A DNA stretch of 64,000 nt from Cubamyces lactineus. Taxonomy: Eukaryota > Basidiomycota > Agaricomycetes > Polyporales > Polyporaceae. Positions 18,811 to 29,963 of the stretch are shown here, piece by piece; position 1 is the first letter of the stretch, and each line of letters opens with the position of its first letter. Location: NCBI GenBank assembly GCA_022376465.1, contig JACDTU010000003.1, forward strand, positions 744,001 to 808,000. The letters are read 5' to 3'. The notes under the pieces are model-generated. The model saw nothing but the letters and a program-made list of their open reading frames with translations, did no database searches and was not told where the DNA came from. Position numbers and translations under genes: made by a program.

Positions 18811-19227
18811 TGTTACGACGAGCCTAGATCGGTCACAGCGAGCGACGTCCTAGGGATCGGACCAGAGGTCTCCAGTAGTTCGAGTCGAGTAGAGGTTCAG
18901 AGGAATAGGCAATGGATAACCAGGTCGAGCTGAGGATCCCGAGTGGATCCTCTGGTCTTAAATACAGGAAGAGAGACATGGACACGTCAGCGCCACGTAG
19001 GCGCCACGTACCGTGAGAGTCCAGTATAACTACGTAGAGTCAGGGCTGGGAGTACAGATGATGTGGCGATGACGTGGCGGAAGGTGATAGGGTAGTAATA
19101 CAACAGCCGTGTGAACCGGTGGGAAAGGGTGACGTGGCATGGGAAAGGATGACGTGGCATAACGGAGGCACGAGGGAGAGAGAGGAAAAGGAAACTGGGT
19201 GACCGTGACACAGTGAGCGTCGTAACA
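18811..19227 (-). repeat. 5' LTR of the chromovirus
   Basis: Same 417-bp sequence as the 3' LTR. It carries the promoter for the element: a TATA-like TATTTAAG on the minus strand and the inferred transcript start near 18931. Its inner edge is followed by TT and the self-complementary primer site. Confidence 0.95.
18957..18964 (-). promoter_or_regulatory. TATA box of the chromovirus LTR
   Basis: The minus strand reads TATTTAAG, 26-33 bases before the inferred 5' end at 18931. The same site is present in the 3' LTR at 8947-8954. Confidence 0.6.
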
Positions 19228-22200
19228 TTGGCCGCCAAACGTGGTCTTCGCACCCCTACGCCTACTGCCGCCTTGCCAGGCTGGCGCATGCGCGTGAGAA
19301 GTGAGGTGGGGGATCGACAGGCAGATCGGACGTGTCGAACAAGTTGATCAACTGAGAGCTTTGGGAACGCCGGTGGAACAGAGAATGACGACTCCCTCGT
19401 GTCGACATCGAGCTTTAGAACAGTCGAATGGGGTGGGGTGCCTGAAGACTTCCCTCCGGTGCTTGGCCGGAGGTTAACTGAGTTTGAATGCTGGGATGCG
19501 AGATGAACGATAGCAGTAATCACAGTACTCTACACGCCCAAACGAGGCGCATACCTGGGGGATATCAGCGGCCTGCGGATATCGGGGCTGGGAATCCGCG
19601 AGATCGGCCTGATATCTGCGCAAGCTATATCGGACCGACCTTGCACACATCTACCAGGGCGATATTGACGCCCCAAGGTTGGCCCGATGTTGGCAGCTAG
19701 ATGCCCTGCCAATATCAGCTAAGTGCTGGGCTGTTCTCTGCAAGATTCACATGCGCACATCGCTACAGGTTTGATACACTGGCCCATTTGTCATATAGAA
19801 TACATATCGTGGTAATGGAATTACATTCTACTGTCGCACACGACATATCAGAAGAGCGTGTGGTGCACAGAATGGTAGGATTGTATGCTACATAGGAGAC
19901 TACATGTAATGTATACAATCAATGAATCACACCGCAAATGGTTCTGCCGCATGGCACATGGGAAGAGGGAAGATAGTCAGACGTACGAGTAGCTTTCACA
20001 TCAGTGCCTTCTAACAGCGCCGCATACTGTATCTAGGTCAGCCATATCAACTGCAAGTGCAGAAGACTACACTTACGCACCAAGAAAGCTCTGAAATATG
20101 CCACGCCCTTGACCTGTTGGGATCCCAAACGATGGGAGAGCTCTTGGACCACAGTTGTGTGGTGTCAGAGAGGGGGTAGCATGGGCTACGGGAGATTGGG
20201 AGAAGCAGTTGGAAGGGAGAGGAGAAGTAAGAGTTGGAAGTGAGAGGGGGACATCGACGTGGTGGTTGAAGGAGAGCTACTGCAGACACGGACGTGGCAT
20301 GGCGGGCATGGCGTGTAAGCGGCGTGCAAAGCGCCCGAACCATTGATCACAAGGGAATGCAGGACTTGCGTTTTGAGAGAGGACTTGGGCTCGAGCGAGG
20401 CCAGCCTAGCGCGCATACACGTGATCCCTACACATCTTCGCCCGACGTCGGTGGGGAAGGTATCTGCCCGTTGCCGCTGCAGATACTCGGCGCGGTGTTT
20501 GGGCACCCCAGGCCGATACTTGCTTTGCCGTGGACCGTCGCATATTTGAGCGCCAACCCCGGGCAATATAGGCGGATAGTGACCGCCCGCCGACCAGCGG
20601 AGATCAGTCCATCATTAGCCTATGACTGGTCAAATCAAGCTTGCGCAAATACTGGTCCGATATGGAAGACGTTTGGCCGTGTAGGTGCTGCTAGGCAAGA
20701 CGAGCGAGCGACTTTGTCTTTGGTGTTAATGTCACAGTCGTCTTCGGCCTCGCGCGAGGATACGAAGGGCCCAGATATCGTCCTTATTTCTGCGAGCGAG
20801 GCCGTAGTTGGGCGAGGTTTGTCGTCCAGCGTCCAAGTTGCGGGTGAGATTCTGATTTCAATGAATACAAGGGCGCGGACGCTTTAGGCTTGGACGCTTT
20901 ACGGACGCAACTAGCGCCTGATCATAAAACCAGAATCCATGCCATCGATATGGTCCAATCACTTGTACACTTGTGCGGTGTTCGCTTGTGCGAGGTATAG
21001 ACGGAGATGGAAGGCAGTGATCATATCCAAGTGCTGGAATTTGTTCAAGCTTTCCACGCCGAGCCTGATGCGAGAGACTGTTGTGTGCTGAGCGCTGGTA
21101 AATTGGCCGCTGCGAGGCCTAAGGCTGCCCCCAGCTCAGCTTCGTGCCGGGGAAATTGCAAACGATGTCAGGAGCGAGGCAAGGCCGTTGACAGAGTCGA
21201 GACGTAGGAATGCGCGAGAAAGAGGTCGAAGTCAGAGATGATACACAGGGTACAGTTTGATTTCGGGAGTGATCAGGTGCGAATGATGGCAAGAGTTTCG
21301 CGTCTGACCGGGGATTCGTAGCGTCGCAGCCTATGGCATCTGCACTGGGAATGTCAAGTACTGAGGCAGGCAGGTGGACATGCTGTTGGACGTAACCGGT
21401 CGTGTTCTCGGGGAGAGAGCCCAGGGCGTACCTGAGTACCTGTGACCTCTCAGGCTGCTGGTGATTGGATGGGATGGCTCGATTGGGCAGGCGTATCGCC
21501 AGCGGCGTTGTGGCGTCGGCGGATGACACGCGTGCAGTGTGTCCAGATTAGGCAGCAGCCTCACAAGCACAGTCCAGCCGACCACATCCGACAACATCCG
21601 ATGGAAACACACCTCGCCCCGTTTCCCCGCCTTGAGTTTCTCGACCACAACAAATTGCAGCCACCGCTGAGGGTGCGTTCTGCAGCCTCCCTTATTCCAT
21701 CAGGCGCACTAGTCGCGAGCGTCCGAAGAGGTCTTCCAAGCTCCCAGCGTTCGCGAACCATGAATAACGAGGCTAAACCGTATCGCGCACATAGTTTCAT
21801 GGGCTTCAAGGTCGCCGGGACGGCTCGGGGGTGATATGACAAGTGATGGGCGTTCTTGCACGTAAACAGCCGTCGAGGGCCAGCAGACCGCGGACAGCTC
21901 CGGTCATCTGACCATCACAGCTGTTCGATGTCGTCTTCGCCCGCACCGCCTCTCTGCGAGCAGCTGAGGTTGGAGGGACAAGACACTGGTCGAGGGCGGG
22001 GCTAGCAGCAGGCGGCGTGGAATGGACTGGACGGCTAGAAGGCTCGAGGCATATGTTTTGCGGACGAGATTGGTGGAAGATTGAGTGCGTTGGTAGCCGA
22101 CGCTCGTTAATGAACTCGGCTCGTTCCAAGCGACCCGTCTTAACCGAATTCGGCATCCAATCACAGGCGCTTACGTGCGGGGCCAAAGGCAGGTCGAGGC

Positions 22201-22325
22201 CATAGGCGCCGGATAAGCTTTTTGTCCGTCTTGGTCCTCTTCCGCTCTCCCATCCTCCTCCTCCCTCCCCCCGCTCTTCTCTCTCCCTCTTCCTCCTCTC
22301 TTCCTCCTCAGCGACATACTTCATC
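19228..22325. other. Intergenic stretch without a recognisable gene
   Basis: About 3.1 kb after the right LTR. ORFs are short, overlap on both strands and lack domains. Two patches (about 19555-19725 and 20540-20665) are rich in ATATC/GATAT words. The segment 22220-22320 is strongly CT-rich, as is common before fungal start codons, and probably belongs to the promoter of the next gene. Confidence 0.6.
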
Positions 22326-24306
22326 ATGCAAGACGACGCACACAGCAACACGGACACCCATCGCGCCTTACGCCACAAGCACAGCGTCAGGTCCTTGTTG
22401 GTTCGCATTCGGTCTAAACTGTAAGCATTTACACCTGCGAGCCCTCGCCCATACGTTCCCCCCTCCTACCACTTTCTCCGTATCGTCGGCTTGCACGAGA
22501 GGCATGCATCATGGACGCGACAGATTTTCAGAGAAGCCTGAGCCCAACAAAGAACCTAAACAGTCAGATGAACGATGAGCTGTCCGTTTGAACATCTCGT
22601 TCTCCATTCCGCAGCCTATGTCTCCTGTTCTCTTCTAGCTTCTTTCTACGAAGTCGAGTTGGCGAGGAACTACTGCGACCTGATGCGCCTCTTTCATTCA
22701 TGTTTATTGTTTATCTGACAACGGGACATTGACACATCCCTCCAGACGCCGCACCCCAAAGCTCGAAAGTGCCGAGTCTCCCCGCTTACGGATACCGTAC
22801 ATTCCACCAGAAGTATGGGGCATCATCATCCAACATGCGTGCCTTTTCCATCATGACCCCCTCGATACATCCCATGAGCTCTCGTTCCTCGAGTCACCAT
22901 CTACTCAGCTCGCCACCTACCGTGCAAGCATGACCACCAAGAAGAACCTTTCCCTCGTCTCCAAGCAGTGGAACGCGCTCGCACGGAGCTTCCTCTACGA
23001 GTTCGTCTGGATATCTCGTGCCGCCCAGGCAAAAGCGCTAGCGCGCACGTTACTGATGGAGTACGTCGAGAATCTCTCCTCGAGCGGCAAGTTTATTCGT
23101 CGCCTCCACATCGAGACTCCGGCATTAGAGCGCTGTGCGCCGGCGGACCTGCGGACGATCCTCGATTACTCGCCACACATCTGCATCTACTCCGACCATC
23201 ACAGCGTGCAGCGCAGTGTGTATGAGGACGCACCTGATCCGAGGTGTAGTCCGGAGGAGATCCTCAAGCTTGTGGCGCACCCCAAGATCCGTAGGCTGAG
23301 CTGGACCAGCTACGACGATGTTCCGTTCGAGCTTCGCATGGCACCTCTTGGGAGCAACCTCACTACCCGACTTGAATACCTCGAGCTTTCCACGCGTTCC
23401 CCGAGCCTACCCAACCTGAGCACCATTCTCTCAGGATCCTCTTCCTCTACGCGCGGCGATCTCGAGCACCTGCAGATGAACGTCCACCTGCCCGCTCTCC
23501 GGGCGCTGAAGGTCTCTCTGGACAACAACACGTTTGCCGTCCTTGCGTCGTGGGACATGCCGAGCCTCACGAACCTATCCGTCATGTCATCCGACTTCAG
23601 CTACACTGGCGAAGGCTTCTCACGGTTCTTCCAGGCACACGGTGCGAAGCTGCTCCAGCTCGAACTTGGACACTCGTCTTCCGCACTCGAGGAATATTAC
23701 CTCACGACCCCGCAGCATCTCCTTGTCCTTCAGCAGCAGAATCAGCAACAGCAACAGCCCTCCATACCACTCGCCGAGTGGTGCCCGAACCTGCGCGAAT
23801 TTATCTGCTCGGCTGATGCCGAATGGCATTGGCAGAGCCCCGACTGGATTGCGCCACACATCCTTCTTCCCGCACACCCACGGGTAGAATTGATCGGCAT
23901 CCGGGACATCGACACTCGGCTATTGGAGGACCCTCTCACACCGCACGACGCTTGGAGCTCGCGTTCGGCACCGGTGGAAGGGTGGGAGACGATCGACGAC
24001 ACGCTGTTCGACGCGCTGATGTGCGAGGACGCGGATACGCCCTGTTTCCCGCTGTTCGAGCAGATTTCATCGCTACTCCGGCGCGACGCGTTCCCCGCGC
24101 TGCGCTTTGTGCGCGACCTGAGCGCGGAGAGCGACCGGCTACGCACGGTACGGCCGCACCCTCGCGTACTCCAGTTTTGGCGCAAGGTCGTCGCCCGGTG
24201 CGCGGAGCATGGCGTCTGGTTCGAAGACTGCACAGGCGTGAATATCACGCAACGTGCGCTCCGCCGTGCGACGCTCCCTGTGAGCCCGGAAGACGGTGCC
24301 GCATGA
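22326..24306 (+). CDS. F-box-like protein
   Basis: The main exon 22746-24306 is open with no stop. Its first in-frame ATG lies inside the domain, so I propose a first exon 22326-22422 (ATG, 97 bases) and an intron 22423-22745 with GTAAGC, a CTGAC branch and CTCCAG; the phase fits. The predicted protein is 552 residues. After a polar N-terminus, IPYIPPEVWGIIIQHACL followed by NLSLVSKQWNALARSFLYE is the F-box-like pattern of basidiomycete proteins. The rest has Leu-rich segments (LEYLELSTRSPSLPNLS). Such proteins are substrate receptors of SCF ubiquitin ligases in general; the target is unknown. The exon 1 model is the least certain part because the intron is long for this genome. Confidence 0.75.
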
Positions 24307-25446
24307 CAGTCGGTACTCTCGCCGGTGGCGTTGAAGATACGATCTATGTTGCTGTTCTCCTGCTCGTTGGGAGAGGTTCTCTTGGTTTCATATGGTCCGG
24401 GTGTTTCTTTCCAGGTTCGGGTCTCGGTTTACGACGACACATATGCCCCCATGATACGACATGACACGATATGACACGACACGATACACCCTGGTACCGT
24501 CCGCGGTTCAAGGGTTCACGTACATACATACATGCATACACATCTCCTACCCACACATGACACATACCACCCATCCATCCTCTTCATCGCTATCGCTACC
24601 CCCACACGCTCGCAACCCCTCACCCCCATCGCATACAATCCTCACCCCCCATGATCACCTATCTCTCCCCACGCATCTCCCCATCACCCCCCTCATCGTC
24701 AAAGGCAAACCCACGGCTCGTTGTACATACATACCCCGCATCCCGCACGGACATCACACATCCGTCTCAAACCATCTCTCAAACCTCTCCTCTGGATCTC
24801 ACTCTCACCTCGGTATTGGCTTCGATCTTGGTTTCAATTTCCCTCGCCTGTGTTACCACCGTCCACTCTCGTCTTCCTTTGGTTTCTATTCCCGCCGTCG
24901 TCCTCGTCCTCGCATTCGTCGAATCGCACTGCTCTGCTGTCCCGCTGATGCCCGTTGTACGCTCAATCCATGGAATGATCAACGTTAACGATACACAACG
25001 TTGTTCGTGCGTGTGCCTGTTTTCCGCGTCTGTGCAGGATGTTTGTGAGGAGCTGCTCAATCTCGTGCTGGGCTTTCGTTTGAACTTGAAAACCACTTAG
25101 TACTGTATACGTATGCATGTAGTAGTGGTGCATGAACCCGTGCGCAGTGCTGGCCAGGGAGTGATGGTATGTATGTCGGGCATGTAGGCACTACGACGTT
25201 GAGTTAAACGTCGGGAAAACAACCACTGTGGCCAAGTGAGCGTGATTTAGTTTAATGAATGGTTGTGCATGTTTATGAGTCTATCTCCTTGACATCGCCA
25301 TACATGTCGCTACACCCACTGGCACAACAATCCTGGCCTCTACCTGCTGACAGCATCTCGAAGAGCTCTACGTGCTCCCCGGGATAGGCTCGTCCGGGCA
25401 GCAGAACACCTTATAGCCGGACACACAGAGATGGCCGTCGCCACTG
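24307..25446. other. Intergenic stretch
   Basis: 3' flank of the F-box-like gene and the interval to the small secreted-protein gene. A short run of degenerate ACGACAYGATA words lies near 24450-24490, followed by C- and T-rich low-complexity DNA at 24560-24700. No gene is seen. Confidence 0.55.
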
Positions 25447-25668
25447 TCATGCGGAGAGCCCCGCTGGTAGTATCCATCGGGGCAACTCCCGGCGCCAGTA
25501 GCAGTCGTCGATGCTGTAATGGAACTTGACCGCCTGCCCATCGGCGATGTCCGTCACGGCGGTGGGATCAGGGGGCGATGCGGGTGCGCCCCCGGTTGGA
25601 CTGGCTGCGTTGGCTCCGGCGCCGATGAGGATGGCGAGCGAGAGGAAGACGGTGCGGATGGCCTTCAT
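25447..25668 (-). CDS. Small secreted protein, 3' end uncertain
   Basis: The ATG at 25668-25666 gives a classic signal peptide of about 21 residues (MKAIRTVFLSLAILIGAGAN), then a Pro/Ala/Ser-rich segment. The plain ORF is 73 residues and ends in an unconvincing tail. In the +1 frame the DNA from about 25540 to 25375 encodes a Cys-rich end (GAGSCPDGYYQRGSP ... HLCVSGYKVFCCPDEP) with its own stop. A frameshift, or an intron I could not place, may join signal peptide and Cys-rich tail into a secreted protein of about 110 residues. No family is recognised; secreted cysteine-rich proteins of unknown role are common in basidiomycetes. Confidence 0.5.
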   Translation of the reverse strand: MKAIRTVFLSLAILIGAGANAASPTGGAPASPPDPTAVTDIADGQAVKFHYSIDDCYWRRELPRWILPAGLSA

Positions 25669-25948
25669 TTCGATGTAAAACGCTGGTCAGGTTGAATGGC
25701 GGAGTATTATGAGTATCGTGGAAAGAAACGTTTGTGTGGGGCTACTTACCGTGGCGATGGTTACGAAATACGAGTCGGATGGTATCAAGCTCGTGAATGA
25801 GCGGGGGTATAAGCAACTTGAGCCTGTTGGGCCCAGGGGCATTAGCTAGGCCTACGCCGGCGAGTGAGAGATACGCAAGAGAGAGAGGCACACCTGAGAT
25901 AGTTCGAACAGATGTTCGATGGAGACGTTGGAGTGGACTGTCCATGTT

Positions 25949-25955
25949 CTTTATA
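25949..25955 (-). promoter_or_regulatory. Possible TATA box for the small secreted gene
   Basis: The minus strand reads TATAAAG about 280 bases before the ATG at 25668. The distance implies a long or spliced 5' leader, so the link is weak. Confidence 0.25.
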
Positions 25956-28466
25956 CGCTGAGCTCGCCGGAGTGCCCGACAGAGGTCGCCACCGCTCGCC
26001 CGCTGAGTGCGATCACCTGTGTTCATCCTGGTCGCCTGGTCATAGCATCTCGGGTGGCGTAGACATCGAGCAAGCTGAAGTCTATGAATTTCCCGAGGGT
26101 CCGCGAGTTTGGGGCACGAACGATGACGCCCCTTCGGTAGGATGCAGCCTGATGCAGCGCAGCAGGTGTCTTGGCGCACCGAGCGATGGCAAATGCACCA
26201 ATAGATCGAAGGTATTCCTCGGTTTTTGCTCCGTATATTCTCAGCTAGCGCCGCATGTCGCTGCAAATTCAGAACCATGTACATCTTTCACAGCGAACTC
26301 AGAGGCCAGTCGCCTCGGATTATGCCGTTCCCGATGCTCTGGCCAGTAGGCCGCAATATGGAAAATGTTAGTGCTCGGCTTTAGTGCTTTCGCAAGTGTT
26401 CTTTGTCAACACATACCTAGCCAGACTTGGATCAGGCTTGGGTCGTCGTATGAGTAGCAGCAGTACCGTACGGTTGAAAGACGCCTGTATTGGCGCCCAA
26501 GTGATGATTATACGTGGTGGCGGCGTTCAACTGAAACTTCGTCCTCTACCACTGGCAGTGAATTACCGTGACTCCAAACCCTTGAAGCTAGCGTGGAGAG
26601 ACACCTCGTCTTATGGACATAGCAGCACAAAGAATCACGAAGAGTACCAGCTTGACTGTTCATCAGTGGATGCCGCCATTAGCTCTCGTTTGAAAATTCG
26701 ACGTTTACTTCCACTGAGTCGCAAGCCGTGCCGTTACTGATCACTTATACAACTCAAACTTCATCTGGGACTGCTCTAGACTCTGATTTTTACTTACACC
26801 GTACTAACATCTGTCGACGCAATGACTGGTGATCATTAGCCCCGTCGTTCATCGAGGTGAAAGGTGCGCCCTGCATGAGATACCCTAGTCAATATGGCCG
26901 GATGTTGACAGACCATGCCTGCAGATAGCGCAGATGCCTCGCTGTTGAGCCAGCTCGCAATACAGAGATACTGGGCCTGTCCAGTCACCAGCCCCTACTC
27001 GATGCGATTTTACTCGCATATACACTGTGCGGGTATCCTTCAGCGCAGGAAGATACGACCCCTTACTGGCCGTACATGTCAGACTTACGATATCATGCGA
27101 TGATCCACGTGCCTAGCTTCATGACGAGGTGCGACCTCCACACATTCACCAGAAATAGACCAATTGACATGAGCACCAGAGGCGGTGCAATAATGTGCCG
27201 TGGATTCATCCTTGCAGCGCCTTGCTACCTCTGTTTACTCAAGCGGCATGCTCAGGCTTTGTCAGATGTCCCACGATCGCAGCCGTTGTACAAGGGTAGA
27301 AGCACCCTTGCTATCATTCCATCCGCTGTCTACCCGGCCGAGCGCCCGGCAAGACTATCCATGGAAGTGACAACTAGGAAGGCAGGTACGTGCGATGCCT
27401 GCTCGTATGTCGTCCGCGGCAAAACGAGAAATTTACAGTGTTCTCGGGATCATGTCGTGAGATGTATGGACTGCTCCCCTGCGAGATACAAGCGCAAGTC
27501 GCAAGCCCATTCTTTCGTCGATTTTAGAACATCTGCTCATCGCTGGCACATCCAGGTCCTCGACACCTCGTCAAGTCACGTACTTGCAAGAAGGCGTTCG
27601 GCTACGCCGTGCCATCAACTCCCCGCTATTATTACTCTGGCGTACCTTGATTGACTGTCCTCGACGCTCCACTGGAGAAAGCTTCGAACTCGTCTTCGAG
27701 ACATACCGACTTCTTACCGATCGGACATCCGACTGAACACCCGCTACGGCGTAGTGACTTTGCCTGCTTCGCCAATAATAAACATATGGATCGCCCAAGC
27801 ATTATACCTACTAACGCAAGCGCCTACTCCAGGACAAGCATCGGGCTCAGCGTATCACTCCAACGGCCTGTCGAGCCTCTACCCCACACTTCTTGTCGCC
27901 TCGCAACGCGCCCTCTCACATCTAGACCAGCGAAGCTGGCCATCGGCAATTGTATCGTCTCACGTGGATGTTCGGGATGTCGAACTTAAAAACGTCGGAT
28001 ATACCCCGCGAGGATATCCCGACGCGCTTCGGTCCCGCGCTGTCCCCCCTCTGGCCACGCCGCGTTAACCCCCTCATCTCCTTGTCAGCACCTGCTTGAC
28101 CTCGCACTCAGTTTCGCCTATGGTCGTGTCATACGCTCCGCGCGGCGCTTCGACCCATGTCCGTTCCTGACCCCGGGGCTTCGCAGTTCATCTACCCCAC
28201 GGAGGCATGACCCCACTATCCGCTGAATCTCCGGCCGTCTGCCCGGGTCGGCCACTCGGATGTGCGCATGCGCGGCCGTCTCAGGCGTGCCGCGCGCGTT
28301 CAGCATCACGAAGCTCTCGTCGCCCTATGTCACGCACGCTGGACGTCCTACCAATCCTCGTCAGCCGCACGAGTATACGCGAGGATGCTTCGCCGCGCCA
28401 TCTTCTGTTGCGGTAGCCCTCTTCCGACTGCTAGGCTGGGGAAGAACTAGCCTGGACGCGGATTCG
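25956..28466. other. Intergenic stretch without a supported gene
   Basis: The largest ORF, 27076-27654 (192 codons, plus), starts with ATG and contains a Cys/His-containing patch (CDACSYVVRGKTRNLQC). It lacks a recognisable domain and has no promoter or splice support, so I do not call it a gene. The rest holds only short overlapping ORFs. Confidence 0.5.
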
Positions 28467-28474
28467 GATAAAAG
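28467..28474 (+). promoter_or_regulatory. TATA-like box of the AA9 gene
   Basis: GATAAAAG about 90 bases before the ATG at 28562. A CTGGGG word, which fits the SYGGRG consensus of the carbon-catabolite repressor CreA/Cre1, lies about 30 bases further upstream, near 28436. Repression by glucose is plausible but not shown. Confidence 0.4.
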
Positions 28475-28561
28475 GGCGAGAGGCGAGGCGAGGCGTTCTC
28501 CAAGCTCCCTAGCTACTCCACCAGGCCTCGCCAAGCCGGAACCAGCAAGCTCGCTAGAGAC

Positions 28562-29963
28562 ATGTTCGCACTCACCGCTCTTGTCACCCTCGCCTCGGCT
28601 GCGCTTCCGAAGGTCCTCGCCCACGGCGGTGTCCTCGCGTACTCCAACGCGGGCAACTGGTACCAGGGCTGGGCTGTGAGTCTCGCTCCCGTTGGCTTTT
28701 GTAACATTACACTGAACCAATGGATAGCCGTACAACAGCCCCGTCGGCCAGACCACCATCCAGCGCCCTTGGTCCACCTAGTTCGTATCGTTCACCATCT
28801 GTATACTCCGGGCAACCGAGACTGACTATGGCGCTCGCACAACAGCAACCCCATCACCGATGCCACCGATGCCCAGCTTGCTTGCAACGATGACGGTACC
28901 TCTGGTGCTCTTCAGTTGACCGCCACCGTCGCGGCCGGCTCTGCCATCACTGCCTACTGGAACCAGGTCTGGCCCCACCCCTACGGCCCCATGGTATGTC
29001 AACCGTATATCACAAACACATCATACAACAGCTCACGATTTGACCCCAGCTCACCTACCTCGCGCAATGTCCCGGCTCCACTTGCACGGGCGTGAACTCG
29101 AACACTCTCAAGTGGGTGAGTACCACAATGCCGAGACATCCCCGCTTCACCACACTTCACTGACATCATCACTTCCCTGTGTCCCGCAGTTCAAGATCGA
29201 CGAGGCTGGCCTGCTCTCCGGCACGGTCGGTGACGGCTACTGGGGCGCCGGCAAGATGATCGACCAGAACTCGTCCTGGACGACGACGATCCCGAGCAGC
29301 GTGCCCTCTGGCAACTACCTCATCCGCTTCGAGACGATCGCGCTGCACTCCCTCCCCGCGCAGTTCTACCCCGAGTGCGCGCAGATCCAGATCACCGGTG
29401 GTGGCAGCCGCGCCCCGACCTCGGACGAGCTCGTCTCCTTCCCCGGCGCGTACAGCAACAGCGACCCTGGCTGTGAGTATTCCTCGGGATCACCGACGGC
29501 GATCTGCACGCAGTGCTCCCTATCAGTGAATGAATGCTGACGAGGGGATATAGTGACCGTCGACCTCTACACCCAGGCTGCTCAGACCGACACCACCTAC
29601 ATCATCCCCGGCCCCCCGCTCTACGGCAGCGGCACTGGCTCCCCCGCCCCGCCCCCGGTAAGCAGCTACAGTCCCAGACACTGACGGGTGCATCAACTGA
29701 CAACGGGCGGCATACTTAGACCTCTGTCCCCTCCTCGCCCTCGAGCTCGACGCCCACCGCCCCGACCTCGACTGCACCTTCCGGCCCCTCTGTGGCTCAC
29801 TACGGCCAGTGCGGAGGTTCCGGCTACACCGGCCCCACCACCTGCGCGTCCCCCTACACCTGCCAGGCCCAAAACGGTACGTACCTCTGTCGCTGTTCAC
29901 ATGTACTCCCGCAGAACGCTGACCCGGGTTCGCTCTGCAGACTACTACTCTCAATGCTTGTGA
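28562..29963 (+). CDS. AA9 lytic polysaccharide monooxygenase with C-terminal CBM1
   Basis: Eight exons: 28562-28675, 28728-28780, 28846-28993, 29050-29115, 29190-29472, 29554-29657, 29720-29876 and 29941-29963, giving 315 residues. Residues 1-20 are a signal peptide. Cleavage exposes His21, the N-terminal His of the copper brace. The second His is in WPHPYGPM, and the Gln and axial Tyr are in [11 protein letters not shown] Ser/Thr/Pro linker leads to a CBM1 ([15 protein letters not shown] ... YYSQCL) with the usual cysteines and aromatic residues. The family cleaves cellulose or related beta-glucans oxidatively, using copper and a reductant, outside the cell. Introns are 52-81 bases. The next gene downstream on the same strand is an aromatic-ring dioxygenase. 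Confidence 0.95.

Larger units (their letters stand above)
8801..19227 (-). mobile_element. Chromodomain Ty3/gypsy LTR retrotransposon (chromovirus), degenerate and chimeric
   Basis: The two LTRs are 417 bp each with no indels between them. Reading leftward from the 5' LTR (18811-19227) the order is primer site, gag, -1 frameshift site, pol (protease, RT, RNase H, integrase, chromodomain), two small membrane ORFs, a zinc-knuckle ORF, a 490-bp duplication around foreign DNA, polypurine tract and 3' LTR (8801-9217). The LTRs differ at two positions only, so the insertion is young. Pol carries two stops. No matching target-site duplication is visible (ACTAC against TTGGC), which suggests recombination after insertion. 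Confidence 0.9.

Noticed and set aside
22222..22578. Ser/Pro-rich ORFs before the F-box-like gene
   Set aside because: They arise from the CT-rich promoter; the frame is not that of the proposed first exon.
25742..26284. 180-codon minus-strand ORF upstream of the small secreted gene
   Set aside because: Composition is random-like and it spans the likely promoter of that gene.
27076..27654. 192-codon ORF with a Cys patch
   Set aside because: No domain, no promoter signal and no plausible intron structure; kept only as a remark in the intergenic entry.
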